From NCBI RefSeq assembly GCF_048548695.1, contig NZ_JBLYIF010000004.1: a stretch of 64,000 nucleotides of DNA. One strand, given 5' to 3'. Positions 44,369 to 52,922 of this stretch are shown piece after piece (within the stretch, counting starts at the first letter, position 1; the number at the start of each line of letters is the position of its first letter). Below the pieces are notes generated by a model, which made no database searches, was not told where the DNA came from, and worked only from the letters and a program-made list of their open reading frames with translations. The position numbers were made by a program, and so were the translations under genes. The stretch is from Neptuniibacter sp048548695. Lineage in GTDB: Bacteria; Pseudomonadota; Gammaproteobacteria; Pseudomonadales; Balneatricaceae.

Positions 44369-45310
44369 TTACCGGGTGACCGGATTAAGCAAAACCTCCC
44401 CCTTCTGCCAGCGTGAAAAGTTTTCGACAAATTGCTGGCCCAATGCTTCGCGCCAGCCAATAAAATCACCCGCCATATGTGCTGAAATCATCACATTGGG
44501 CTTGGCCCACAGCGGGTGCTCGGCAGGTAAGGGTTCTTCCTCTAACACGTCCAGTGCTGCCCCTGCTAACTGCCCGCTATCGAGTGCTTGCATTAATGCA
44601 TCGGTGCAAACAATCGGGCCTCGGCCGACGTTGATCAGATAGGCGCCGGGTTTGATGGCAGCAAACATTGCGTTATCAAACAGTCCTTCCGTGGTGGGTG
44701 TTAGTGGCGCGGTAATCACCACAAAGTCAGCCTGGGGCAAGAGCTCCGGCAGTGACGCTTGTGCATGAATGCTGGTGAAGCCGGTTGCTGCTCGTGCTGA
44801 GCGGGCAACCCCGGTTACTTGCATGCCCATGGTGCTGAGTAACTGACCTACATCAGTACCGATCGAACCGGCCCCCACAATCAAGACCTGTTGCTGCCGT
44901 AACAGCCTGGTTTCCCGGTGTCGCCACTGAGCCTGTTGTTGGTAGTGCAGGTTGCCAAGGAAATCTTTGCTAAACATCAAGACCGCGCCCAAGACATATT
45001 CTGCGATGCCTCTATTGAATATACCCTGGGCATTGCTGATGGCGATCTCGCTGTGCCAAAGCGCCGCAAAGCGCAGAGTATCGATACCGGCACTGGTGGC
45101 GTGAACCCAGCGTATCGTCGTGCTGTCCGGCCAGCACTCTTCGAGAATGCTGGAGCGGAAATCGGTTACTACCAGAATATCTGCAGTGCGCAGTCCGGCA
45201 CGCAGGGACTCCGGTTCACTGACATACTTCAGCGTTACGGTATCAGGTAACTGTTCCAGGCCGGGTAATGTGGCCTCTTCAGGTGCAGTGAGCACCAGTA
45301 TTTCCGTCAT
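44369..45310 (-). CDS. D-2-hydroxyacid dehydrogenase family protein
   Basis: A 313-residue NAD(P)-dependent dehydrogenase of the D-isomer family. The Rossmann motif GAGSIGTDVGQLL, INVGRGPIV with its active-site arginine, DVLEEEPLPAEHPLW with the glutamate, and SAHMAGD with the histidine are in the expected order. Substrate may be a 2-keto or 2-hydroxy acid. The start overlaps the stop of the class III aminotransferase gene by four bases, so they are coupled. Confidence 0.88.
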   Translation of the reverse strand: MTEILVLTAPEEATLPGLEQLPDTVTLKYVSEPESLRAGLRTADILVVTDFRSSILEECWPDSTTIRWVHATSAGIDTLRFAALWHSEIAISNAQGIFNRGIAEYVLGAVLMFSKDFLGNLHYQQQAQWRHRETRLLRQQQVLIVGAGSIGTDVGQLLSTMGMQVTGVARSARAATGFTSIHAQASLPELLPQADFVVITAPLTPTTEGLFDNAMFAAIKPGAYLINVGRGPIVCTDALMQALDSGQLAGAALDVLEEEPLPAEHPLWAKPNVMISAHMAGDFIGWREALGQQFVENFSRWQKGEVLLNPVTR

Positions 45311-46566
45311 AGGCTGCTGTTCACCTCGGTTAAGGCGGCTGTGAACCGGGTTAAGCCGTCATCGATCTCTTCAGCTGTCACAATCAGAGGCGGTAGCCAG
45401 CGAACGACCTGACCGTGGGTGCCACAACGCAGTAACAGCAGACCGCGGCGTTCACAGGCTTCCGTCAGTTTGGCCGCCAGGTCGGGTCGGAGAGTGGTAC
45501 GGTTTTCCGCCACTTCTAGTCCGAGCATCAGTCCCTTACCGCGCAGGTCATCCAGCCAAGGTGTGTTATCAACCAGTTGCTGCAGCCCTTGGCGTAACTG
45601 GATACCGCGTTGCTCGGCATTGGCCACCAGATTTTCTTCGTGCATCACTTTAAGTGTGCCCAGGGCAGCGGCACAGGCAACCGCATTGGCGCCGTAAGTA
45701 CCACCCTGAGAACCGGGACGACCTTTGGCCATCAGGCTGGCGGATGCGGCAATTGCCGATAATGGAAAGCCGCTGGCAAGCCCTTTGGCAGTGATCAGAA
45801 TATCGGGCTGCACGCCAAAGTGCTCCAGGCTCCAGAAGCGTCCGCTGCGGCCATAACCGGCCTGAATTTCGTCACAGATCAACAGAATATTATGCTTGCG
45901 GCAGCGTTCCTCTAATCCCTGCATGAAGGCTTGCGTAGCCGGGTAATAACCGTACTCACCCTGTATGGGTTCGATAATCATTGCGGCGGTGTCATCTGGT
46001 GCAGATTGGGTAACCAACAGTTCATCCAGTTCTGCCAGACAGAAAGCCGTGGCCTGTTCGGCATCCCAACCGTACCGGTACAGGTGGGGGAAAGGGGCAA
46101 ATACCACACCTGCCATCATTGGATGGAAACCGGTGCGCACTTTAGTACCCGAGCTGGTCAGTGATGCAGCACCCATGGTGCGGCCATGAAAACCGCCGTG
46201 AAAACAGATGATATTACTGCGGCCGGTTGCGTGGCGTGCCAGACGCAGTGCCGTTTCAACCGCTTCGGAACCTGAGTTACTAAAAGCGACAGAGTTTAGG
46301 TCGCCTGGAGTCATCTCTGCCAGTTGGTCACTCAGATCCAGCATCGGTTGATGACTTACGGTGGTGTACTGCGCATGGACAACTTTGTCGAGTTGGGCTT
46401 TGGCTGCCGTGATAACGGTCGGGTGACAGTGGCCGGTGCTGGTGACACCAATGCCAGAGGTGAAATCGAGATAGGCCTGGTTGTCGCTGTCGAACAGCCA
46501 GCAGCCTTTACCGTGATCGACATGGAGGTGACTGGCTTGTTGCAGCAGCGGTGACAAATGGCTCAT
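45307..46566 (-). CDS. Class III aminotransferase (GABA/ornithine type)
   Basis: A 419-residue PLP-dependent omega-aminotransferase. The PLP lysine lies in ILITAKGLASGFPLSA, preceded by LLICDEIQAGYGRSGRFW, and SNSGSEAVETALRLARHATGR marks the phosphate site. It resembles 4-aminobutyrate and acetylornithine aminotransferases. Together with the downstream semialdehyde dehydrogenase it can turn an omega-amino acid into a dicarboxylate. ATG 46566 has CAGGAG upstream. Confidence 0.9.
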   Translation of the reverse strand: MSHLSPLLQQASHLHVDHGKGCWLFDSDNQAYLDFTSGIGVTSTGHCHPTVITAAKAQLDKVVHAQYTTVSHQPMLDLSDQLAEMTPGDLNSVAFSNSGSEAVETALRLARHATGRSNIICFHGGFHGRTMGAASLTSSGTKVRTGFHPMMAGVVFAPFPHLYRYGWDAEQATAFCLAELDELLVTQSAPDDTAAMIIEPIQGEYGYYPATQAFMQGLEERCRKHNILLICDEIQAGYGRSGRFWSLEHFGVQPDILITAKGLASGFPLSAIAASASLMAKGRPGSQGGTYGANAVACAAALGTLKVMHEENLVANAEQRGIQLRQGLQQLVDNTPWLDDLRGKGLMLGLEVAENRTTLRPDLAAKLTEACERRGLLLLRCGTHGQVVRWLPPLIVTAEEIDDGLTRFTAALTEVNSSL

Positions 46567-46689
46567 AGCGAGACTCCTGTTGTGTTGGATGGGGCTGACT
46601 GGGACCGACCGGGAGTCCCGGTGTCACAGTTTCCGGATGAGGTCCGGGTCTGCCTGTTGTGGTGTTCCTCCGTTACTCTTCATCTGTGG

Positions 46690-47811
46690 TTACAGGCGTT
46701 CAATGATCGCCTGAGTGACTGCTGCACCTGTGGTTTCCGGTGCCGTTTTTATCTGTTCTGTAACCGCATGTTCCAATGCAATAGCAGCTTGATGTAACCC
46801 CAGCGATCTAAGCAGCATGACGGTTGTCAGTAGCATGGCGCTGGGGTTCGCAATCCCCTGACCAGCAATGTCTGGTGCACTCCCGTGGGTTGGCTCAAAC
46901 AGTGCCGGTAATCCATCTTGCTCCGGGTTGATGTTACAAGATGGTGCAAACCCCAACCCACCAGAGAGCACAGCGGCCAGGTCGGTTAAGATGTCCCCAT
47001 GCAAGTTGCTGGCCACCACGACGTCGAATTGCCAGGGGCTCTGGACAAACTTCATACAGGCGGCGTCGACCAGTTCATGATGGGTAGCGATATCGGGATT
47101 TTCTTCAGCCAACTCGGCAAACACTTCGGTATACATTTCGCCCCAGGCCGGCTGGGCATTACGCTTAGTAATAAGGCAGACCTGGGCAGCATGATTGCCG
47201 CCTCTGTCACAGGGAAAAGACTTCTCTTCTGCCTGTTTTTGCCGCTGTTCCATACGTTCTCGGGCACGCTGGAAAGCGTGCCGTATCAGGCGTTTGGTTG
47301 CTTTTCGACTGAAGACTTCCAGCTGGGTGGCAATCTCATCATCGCTACCGGGACGCAAGCGACCACCTTGGTTGACATACTCCCCTTCGCTGTTCTCGCG
47401 AATGACCAGCATATCGACCTCACGGGCGCGCGGGTCAGCTAAGTAGCAGGGCGCACCGGGAAGCAGCCGAGCGGGCCGTTCGCAGGCCCAGAGATCTAAG
47501 CCTTTACGCATCTGAAGCAGAGGGGCAAGTGAAATACCATCTGGCAGGCGGTAGCGGTCGTGATCGGATGTGGGGCCAGGGTCGCCCAACGCGCCCAAAA
47601 GCAGGGCATCAAATTGTTGCAGCTGCTGCATGGCATCGTCCGGCATCATGGTACCGTGCTGCTGATGCCAGGCAGTACTGGGCCAGGGCAGGGTCTGCCA
47701 CTTTAATGGCAGGTCAAATTTTTGTGTGAGTGCGGCAAGAACTTGCTCAGCCGCGGCAGTGACTTCAACACCAATACCATCGCCGGGTAATAGGGCCAAT
47801 TGATAAGTCAT
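46690..47811 (-). CDS. Tartrate/isopropylmalate-type decarboxylating dehydrogenase
   Basis: A 373-residue member of the isocitrate/isopropylmalate dehydrogenase family, closest in look to tartrate/D-malate dehydrogenases. It has LLPGDGIGVEVTAAAE at the N-terminus, VIRENSEGEYVNQGG near residue 130, NLHGDILTDLAAVLSGGLG with catalytic aspartates and FEPTHGSAPDIAGQG. A basic, glutamine-rich stretch near 186-200 (RERMEQRQKQAEEK) replaces the usual short hinge and looks unusual. It begins three bases after the preceding dehydrogenase stop. Confidence 0.85.
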   Translation of the reverse strand: MTYQLALLPGDGIGVEVTAAAEQVLAALTQKFDLPLKWQTLPWPSTAWHQQHGTMMPDDAMQQLQQFDALLLGALGDPGPTSDHDRYRLPDGISLAPLLQMRKGLDLWACERPARLLPGAPCYLADPRAREVDMLVIRENSEGEYVNQGGRLRPGSDDEIATQLEVFSRKATKRLIRHAFQRARERMEQRQKQAEEKSFPCDRGGNHAAQVCLITKRNAQPAWGEMYTEVFAELAEENPDIATHHELVDAACMKFVQSPWQFDVVVASNLHGDILTDLAAVLSGGLGFAPSCNINPEQDGLPALFEPTHGSAPDIAGQGIANPSAMLLTTVMLLRSLGLHQAAIALEHAVTEQIKTAPETTGAAVTQAIIERL

Positions 47812-47814
47812 AAA

Positions 47815-49275
47815 TTAGGCTCCTCCCATGCAGAGGTATTTGCTTTCCTCGTACTCTGCCATGCCCTCGCGGGCACCTTCCCGACCCAGACCGGATTCTT
47901 TTACCCCGCCAAAGGGCGCGGAGGGGTTGGAAATAATGCCTTCATTAATGCCGACCATGCCGTACTCAAGCGCATCGGCAACCCGCCAGACCCGATGGAT
48001 ATTCTGACTGTAAAAATAAGCGGCGAGGCCGTAGGGTGTGTCGTTAGCCAGTTGGATGGCTTGGGCTTCGTTATCAAATCGGATGATGCCGGCTAGAGGG
48101 CCAAAGGTCTCTTCCTGGCAGATCTGCATGTCCGGGTTGATACCGGTTAACAGTACCGGAGCAACAAAGTTACCCTGGGCGTCATGGGGTTCAGGGCCAA
48201 ATACCCGTGTCGCACCCTGTTGTATGGCATTGCTGTAGTGCTGTTGCACTTTCTCGACTGCCGCCCGGTTGATCAGTGCAGATTGGGTTGTGCCTTCGGC
48301 AAAGCCATCACCCAGCTGTAACTTGGACATGGCGTCCGCCAGTTTGCTGACAAAGGCGTCATGCACGCCGTCTTGCACTAGAAAACGGTTGGCACAGACA
48401 CAGGTTTGTCCGGTATTGCGGAATTTTGAGGCCATCGCGCCGGCTACGGCCTGATCCAGGTCGGCATCGTCGAACACAATAAAGGGCGCATTACCGCCCA
48501 GTTCCAGAGAGACTTTCTGGATATGCTCGGCGCACTGCGCCATGAGTTTGCGACCAACTGCAGTAGAGCCAGTAAAGCTAAGTTTGCGTACGGTCGGGCT
48601 ACTGGTCAGGGTTTGACCAATGATAACCGGGTTGCCGGTGATAACGTTGAAGACTCCGGCGGGGATACCCGCTTGCTGGCTTAAATGCGCCAGCGCCAGC
48701 GCAGTGTAAGGTGTGGCTTCTGCCGGTTTAACCACCATAGAACAGCCGGCCGCCAGTGCAGCACCTGCTTTGCGGGTAATCATGGCCGCAGGGAAGTTCC
48801 AGGGGGTGATGGCAGCACTGACTCCCACCGGCTGACGGGTAACAATGATATGTTGGTCTGGGGTGCTGCCGGGTATGGTGTCGCCATATGCACGGCGGGC
48901 TTCTTCGGCAAACCAGCGCAGGAATGATGCGGCATACAGCACTTCGCCCTTGGCCTCTGCCAGCGGTTTGCCCTGTTCCAGGGTCATCAGTGTGGCCAGG
49001 TCATCACTGTGATCCAGCATCAGCTGATACCAGCGATAAAGGTGATCGCTTCGGGTGGTGGCACTGGTGCGTCGCCACTGCTGAAATCCTTCAGCGGCTG
49101 CCGCGATGGCATGTTGCGTATCACTCGCATCGAAGTCAGGGATATTGCCAATGATCTCGCCACTGGCGGGGTTGTCTACTTCCAGTTTGGCTCCTGAAGT
49201 GGCGGCGACCCATTCGCCTCCAACGTAGCAGTTCTGATGAAACAGTTCGGCCGACTGCAGCGGAAGCTGGGACAT
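47815..49275 (-). CDS. gabD: NAD(P)-dependent succinate-semialdehyde-type dehydrogenase
   Basis: A 486-residue aldehyde dehydrogenase. The catalytic glutamate is in LELGGNAPFIVF and the nucleophilic cysteine in GQTCVCANRF, with NFPAAMITRKAGAALAAGC. The family is that of GabD; the true substrate could be another omega-oxo acid such as glutarate semialdehyde. The ATG at 49275 has AAGGAG upstream, whereas an upstream in-frame start lacks one. It is the first gene of the catabolic cluster. Confidence 0.87.
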   Translation of the reverse strand: MSQLPLQSAELFHQNCYVGGEWVAATSGAKLEVDNPASGEIIGNIPDFDASDTQHAIAAAAEGFQQWRRTSATTRSDHLYRWYQLMLDHSDDLATLMTLEQGKPLAEAKGEVLYAASFLRWFAEEARRAYGDTIPGSTPDQHIIVTRQPVGVSAAITPWNFPAAMITRKAGAALAAGCSMVVKPAEATPYTALALAHLSQQAGIPAGVFNVITGNPVIIGQTLTSSPTVRKLSFTGSTAVGRKLMAQCAEHIQKVSLELGGNAPFIVFDDADLDQAVAGAMASKFRNTGQTCVCANRFLVQDGVHDAFVSKLADAMSKLQLGDGFAEGTTQSALINRAAVEKVQQHYSNAIQQGATRVFGPEPHDAQGNFVAPVLLTGINPDMQICQEETFGPLAGIIRFDNEAQAIQLANDTPYGLAAYFYSQNIHRVWRVADALEYGMVGINEGIISNPSAPFGGVKESGLGREGAREGMAEYEESKYLCMGGA

Positions 49276-49486
49276 AGCAAACTCCTTATTCGGGCAACGA
49301 AAAAATACCTCCGTGGGGTATATGCCCTCTACCTTAGCAGACAAAAACCGGCGTTGTGTTTAAAGCGCTGGAGAATTATCAAATTTGTACGCTGGCGCAC
49401 AAATGTACAGTGGGCCTTTAAGAGGGAGTCGACCCCACTGAGAAACTGCCGCATAATCGTTTTTTGTGTTTGGATTAGGGGACGAT

Positions 49487-49939
49487 ATGGAGTTTCAGAT
49501 TGAATACTGGCACTGGGCCGTGTTTGGCATGTTGTTGATGCTGGCCGAGATACTGATACCGAGTTTTACCATCTTCTGGTTTGGGCTGGGGGGGCTGCTG
49601 ATGTCCCTGTTGCTGATTCTGATGCCAGGCCTGGGAGTGAGTAGTCAACTGGTCATATGGGTGGTGGTATCATCACTGTTCGCCTTGGCCTGGTTTATGG
49701 TATTCAAACCCTTGATGAAAGACCGTACCAAGGCAGGTATTGCCCGTGAGGCAATTGTCGGTGAAACCGGACAGGTGATCCGGCTGCCTGGAGCCAATGG
49801 TCGTGGCAGGGTGCGCTTTACTACACCGGTGCTGGGTGATGATGAATGGGATTTTATCTGTGATCAGGATGTCTCCCTGGGAGACCGGGTGGCCATCAGA
49901 GAGATGTCGGGTAATACCCTGATTGTGGACAAACGCTAA
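49487..49939 (+). CDS. NfeD-like membrane protein
   Basis: A 150-residue protein with two or three membrane helices (residues 8-65) and a C-terminal OB-fold domain containing VGETGQVIRLPGANGRGRVRF. This is the short NfeD/YbbK-partner class that accompanies SPFH proteins. ATG 49487 has AGGGGAC upstream. The next gene encodes the SPFH partner, 22 bases away, so they form a membrane-microdomain pair. Confidence 0.9.
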   Translation: MEFQIEYWHWAVFGMLLMLAEILIPSFTIFWFGLGGLLMSLLLILMPGLGVSSQLVIWVVVSSLFALAWFMVFKPLMKDRTKAGIAREAIVGETGQVIRLPGANGRGRVRFTTPVLGDDEWDFICDQDVSLGDRVAIREMSGNTLIVDKR

Positions 49940-49961
49940 GCTTCTGTAAGAGGACATAAAG

Positions 49962-50822
49962 ATGTTGATCGAAGGATTGAGTATGGCGCTGGTGTTTGCA
50001 GTGCTGGTGATTATCACGCTGTTTATGGGGGTGAAAATTGTCCCGCAGGGCAGCAAACATGTGGTGCAGCGGTTGGGGAAATATCATCGCACCCTTGGCC
50101 CTGGCCTGAAATTTATCATCCCCTATATTGATACCGTTCCCTATAAAGTCACCACCAAGGATATCGTGCTTGATATTCCGTCGCAGGAGGTGATTACTCT
50201 GGACAATGCAGTGATCATCGCTAACGCCGTGGCCTATATGAATATCATTTCGCCAGAAAAAGCGGTGTATGGGGTCGATAATTACAATATCGCCATTCAG
50301 AACCTGGTGCAGACCTCGTTGCGTTCTATTATCGGTGAGATGAATCTGGATCAAGCCCTGTCTAACCGTGATCAGATCAAGGCCAAGCTGAAGGGCGCGA
50401 TTTCTGATGATATCGCCGATTGGGGTATCACCATGAAAACCGTTGAGATTCAGGATATCAATCCATCTCAAACCATGCAGATGGCGATGGAAGAGCAGGC
50501 GGCGGCCGAGCGGCAGCGAAGAGCGACCGTAACCCGTGCCGATGGTGAAAAAGCAGCGGCAATTCTTGAAGCAGAAGGTCGGTTGGAAGCCTCGCGGCGT
50601 GATGCTGAAGCCAAAGTGGTGTTGGCGGAGGCCAGTCAGGCGGCAATTGAGAAAGTCACTATGGCGATTCAGGGTAATGAGCTGCCGGTGGTTTACCTGA
50701 TCGGTGAGAAATATGTCGATGCTATTAAGGATATGGCAGTGAGTGAAAACAGCAAAACCGTACTGTTGCCGGGGGATATTCCAGCGGCGGTGCGGGGCAT
50801 TCTGGGTGGGATGGGGCGCTGA
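49962..50822 (+). CDS. SPFH/band 7 domain protein (QmcA-like)
   Basis: A 286-residue stomatin-like protein: one N-terminal membrane helix (about residues 7-24), the SPFH domain (IVPQGSKHVVQRLGKYHRTLGPGLKFIIPYID), then a helical coiled region rich in Ala and Glu. It resembles E. coli QmcA (YbbK), which binds FtsH and localises to membrane microdomains. The gene follows nfeD closely. Confidence 0.9.
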   Translation: MLIEGLSMALVFAVLVIITLFMGVKIVPQGSKHVVQRLGKYHRTLGPGLKFIIPYIDTVPYKVTTKDIVLDIPSQEVITLDNAVIIANAVAYMNIISPEKAVYGVDNYNIAIQNLVQTSLRSIIGEMNLDQALSNRDQIKAKLKGAISDDIADWGITMKTVEIQDINPSQTMQMAMEEQAAAERQRRATVTRADGEKAAAILEAEGRLEASRRDAEAKVVLAEASQAAIEKVTMAIQGNELPVVYLIGEKYVDAIKDMAVSENSKTVLLPGDIPAAVRGILGGMGR

Positions 50823-50865
50823 TCAGCGCCCTCGTTTAATATCTGGTTATGCTTGATTCATAGAA

Positions 50866-50884
50866 TCCGCCCTTCGGGGCTTTC
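50866..50884 (+). terminator. Short UUCG-loop terminator after the SPFH gene
   Basis: A short stem GCCC/GGGC closed by a TTCG tetraloop is followed by TTTC, 47 bases after the SPFH stop. It is short, so its efficiency is uncertain. The rest of the 250-base gap to the next gene shows nothing else convincing. Confidence 0.5.
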
Positions 50885-51071
50885 AGTTCGGTACGTATAA
50901 GCTATGTATATTCTTGGATATGGTTTATGGCCGACGTTGTGCAGTTTGCTCTATTTACGGCGATAGGAAAAGGACGTACTTATCATCTGCCATGCCTAAT
51001 AAGTAAAGGCACGGACATCTAAACCGCTGCTTCGCTCTGGCTTTGCTACCGGTTCTTCAGGCGTTAAATTT

Positions 51072-52178
51072 CTATGCATCTATCAAGCAGTCTGCATTAA
51101 TATCTGCCAACCTGGGTGTACCGGCCAGTGCCATGGTCACTTCCAGCTCTTCCCGCAGTAGGCGCAACATATGGGCTACGCCCAGGGCGCCTGCCACGGC
51201 CAGGGCAAATACCTGAGGTCGGCCAATCAACACCGCGTTGGCACCTAGGGCCAGAGCTTTGAAAATATCGGTGCCGCGCTCGATACCGCCATCCAGCAGG
51301 ATGGCATATTTCTCTCCCACACACTCCCGGATTTTGGGTAACACATCCAGCGCTGCAGGCACGCAGTCCAGTGTTCGTCCACCATGGTTAGAAATGACGA
51401 TACCGTCGATCCCCATCTGTTTTGCCTGTACCGCATCATCAGGATGCAGCACTCCTTTCAGGATCACCGGTAAGCGGGTGTGCTGCAGTAGCCAGTTGAT
51501 GTCACTCCAGGTCGGGGCTTCGCTCATCATGCCCTGAAACACTATGCTCTGTTCCGGCTCCAGTACCTTGCGGGGTAGCGGTGGACGGTCTATCAGATTT
51601 ACAGCACTGATTTGCGGTGGCAGTTCGAATCCGGCACGTTGGGCACGGTTGCGGATGCCGTGAAGTGGTGCATCGACCGTTACCATCAGATGACTATAAC
51701 CCGCTGCTTCTGCCCGGCGCACCAGACTCAGGGTGAAGTCCCGGTCCTGTTGAAAATACAGCTGGAACCATTTGGGGCCTTCCAGTGTGGCGGCCAATTG
51801 TTCCATGGAGGTGGATGCCAGTGTACTGACTACCATCCCCGTATCCAGCGCATTTGCGGCCCGCGCCGTGGCCATTTCGCCTTCCGGGTGAGCCAGGTGC
51901 TGAAAGGCTACCGGTGCCAGTAATACCGGATAACGCAGGGTTTGGCCTAATAACTCGGATCGTGTGCTGCCTTCGGTCATATGGCGCAAGATACGAGGTT
52001 GAATCAGGTGTTGCTCAAAGCTGTTACGGTTGCGTTTCAGGCTGATCTCGTCCGCACCACCTCCGGCGATGTATTCATAGATATCATGGGGCAGGTGCTG
52101 ACGGGCATAGTGGCGGTAGTCAGCCAGACTCACCAGGTCAGAAGGGATGCTTTGCAGAGCCGGGGCAGGGTGTGACAT
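51072..52178 (-). CDS. FMN-dependent alpha-hydroxyacid oxidase/dehydrogenase
   Basis: A 368-residue FMN enzyme of the glycolate oxidase/lactate dehydrogenase (LldD) family. It has VLLAPVAFQHLAHPEGE near residue 90, KGVLHPDDA (active-site lysine), ISNHGGRTLD with the catalytic histidine, and LLDGGIERGTDIFKALALGA. No membrane-targeting segment is evident, so a soluble oxidase is more likely than a membrane-bound LldD. ATG 52178 has GGAG upstream; ATG 52190 overlaps the previous stop (TAATG) and is an alternative. It is the last gene of the iron operon. Confidence 0.88.
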   Translation of the reverse strand: MSHPAPALQSIPSDLVSLADYRHYARQHLPHDIYEYIAGGGADEISLKRNRNSFEQHLIQPRILRHMTEGSTRSELLGQTLRYPVLLAPVAFQHLAHPEGEMATARAANALDTGMVVSTLASTSMEQLAATLEGPKWFQLYFQQDRDFTLSLVRRAEAAGYSHLMVTVDAPLHGIRNRAQRAGFELPPQISAVNLIDRPPLPRKVLEPEQSIVFQGMMSEAPTWSDINWLLQHTRLPVILKGVLHPDDAVQAKQMGIDGIVISNHGGRTLDCVPAALDVLPKIRECVGEKYAILLDGGIERGTDIFKALALGANAVLIGRPQVFALAVAGALGVAHMLRLLREELEVTMALAGTPRLADINADCLIDA

Positions 52179-52189
52179 GGAGCACTCCA

Positions 52190-52873
52190 TTAGGTGTCGG
52201 CCAGTTGGCGTAGTAATTTGTGGTAGACCTGGGTCAGGTCAAGCACAGGTTTAGCGTCCTGACCAAGGTCTGTTGTCAAGCTGCGTATGGTGTTGTCGAG
52301 CTGGTAGAGTGCTTGACGCTGTTCATGCTGGCGCACCATGCTTTGTATCCAGAAAAATGCTGCCAATCTTTGTCCCCTTGTTACCGGCGTGATCCGGTGC
52401 AGGCTGGTGGAGGGGTAGAGCACCATATCGCCGGCATCCAGCTTGATGCGCTGGGTGTCATATTGGTCTTCAATTTCTAGTTCGCCGCCCTCATATTCGT
52501 TCTGTTCCGCCAGAAACAGGGTGGCAGAGAGGTCGGTTCTTAACCGGGTTGCACTGCCTGGGATCAAACGAATGGCGTTATCAACATGCAGGCCGTAGGT
52601 TTCTCCCTGCCGGTAGCGGTTAAACATGGGTGGCAGGATTTTCAGGGGTAATGCGGCCGCGACAAACTCGGGCTGGCGTGCCAAGGCAGCCAGAATAAAG
52701 TCTGCTAATTGTTGGGTGAGTGGATCATCCTGATCGAGTTGCTGGTTGTGTTTGTTGCCAATGGCCTGTGTCCCGGCGGTATTACGCCCGTCCTGCCAGT
52801 TGGCCTGATCCATGTGCTGACGCATCTGTTTAACCTGATCGAGGTTCAGCACTTGGGGAATGACAATGATCAT
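52190..52873 (-). CDS. piuC: PKHD-type Fe(II)/2-oxoglutarate dioxygenase (PiuC-like)
   Basis: A 227-residue hydroxylase with the iron facial triad His96, Asp98 (YGLHVDNA) and His159 (STSLHRITPV), and an arginine in RGQRLA for 2-oxoglutarate. PiuC proteins are encoded with TonB-dependent siderophore receptors and are induced by low iron; their substrate is unknown. The ATG has GCAGGAA upstream. It lies between the receptor gene and the FMN enzyme gene. Confidence 0.9.
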   Translation of the reverse strand: MIIVIPQVLNLDQVKQMRQHMDQANWQDGRNTAGTQAIGNKHNQQLDQDDPLTQQLADFILAALARQPEFVAAALPLKILPPMFNRYRQGETYGLHVDNAIRLIPGSATRLRTDLSATLFLAEQNEYEGGELEIEDQYDTQRIKLDAGDMVLYPSTSLHRITPVTRGQRLAAFFWIQSMVRQHEQRQALYQLDNTIRSLTTDLGQDAKPVLDLTQVYHKLLRQLADT

Positions 52874-52890
52874 GTTCGTTCCTGCAAAAG

Positions 52891-52915
52891 CTGCGGAGGG
52901 AAAGTCCCTCCGCAG
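52891..52915 (-). terminator. Hairpin between receptor and piuC genes
   Basis: A ten-base-pair perfect stem CTGCGGAGGG/CCCTCCGCAG with a five-base loop follows the TonB receptor stop on the minus strand, with a short CTTTTG tail. It probably acts as a partial terminator or mRNA stabiliser within the operon. Confidence 0.65.
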
Positions 52916-52922
52916 TATGAGC

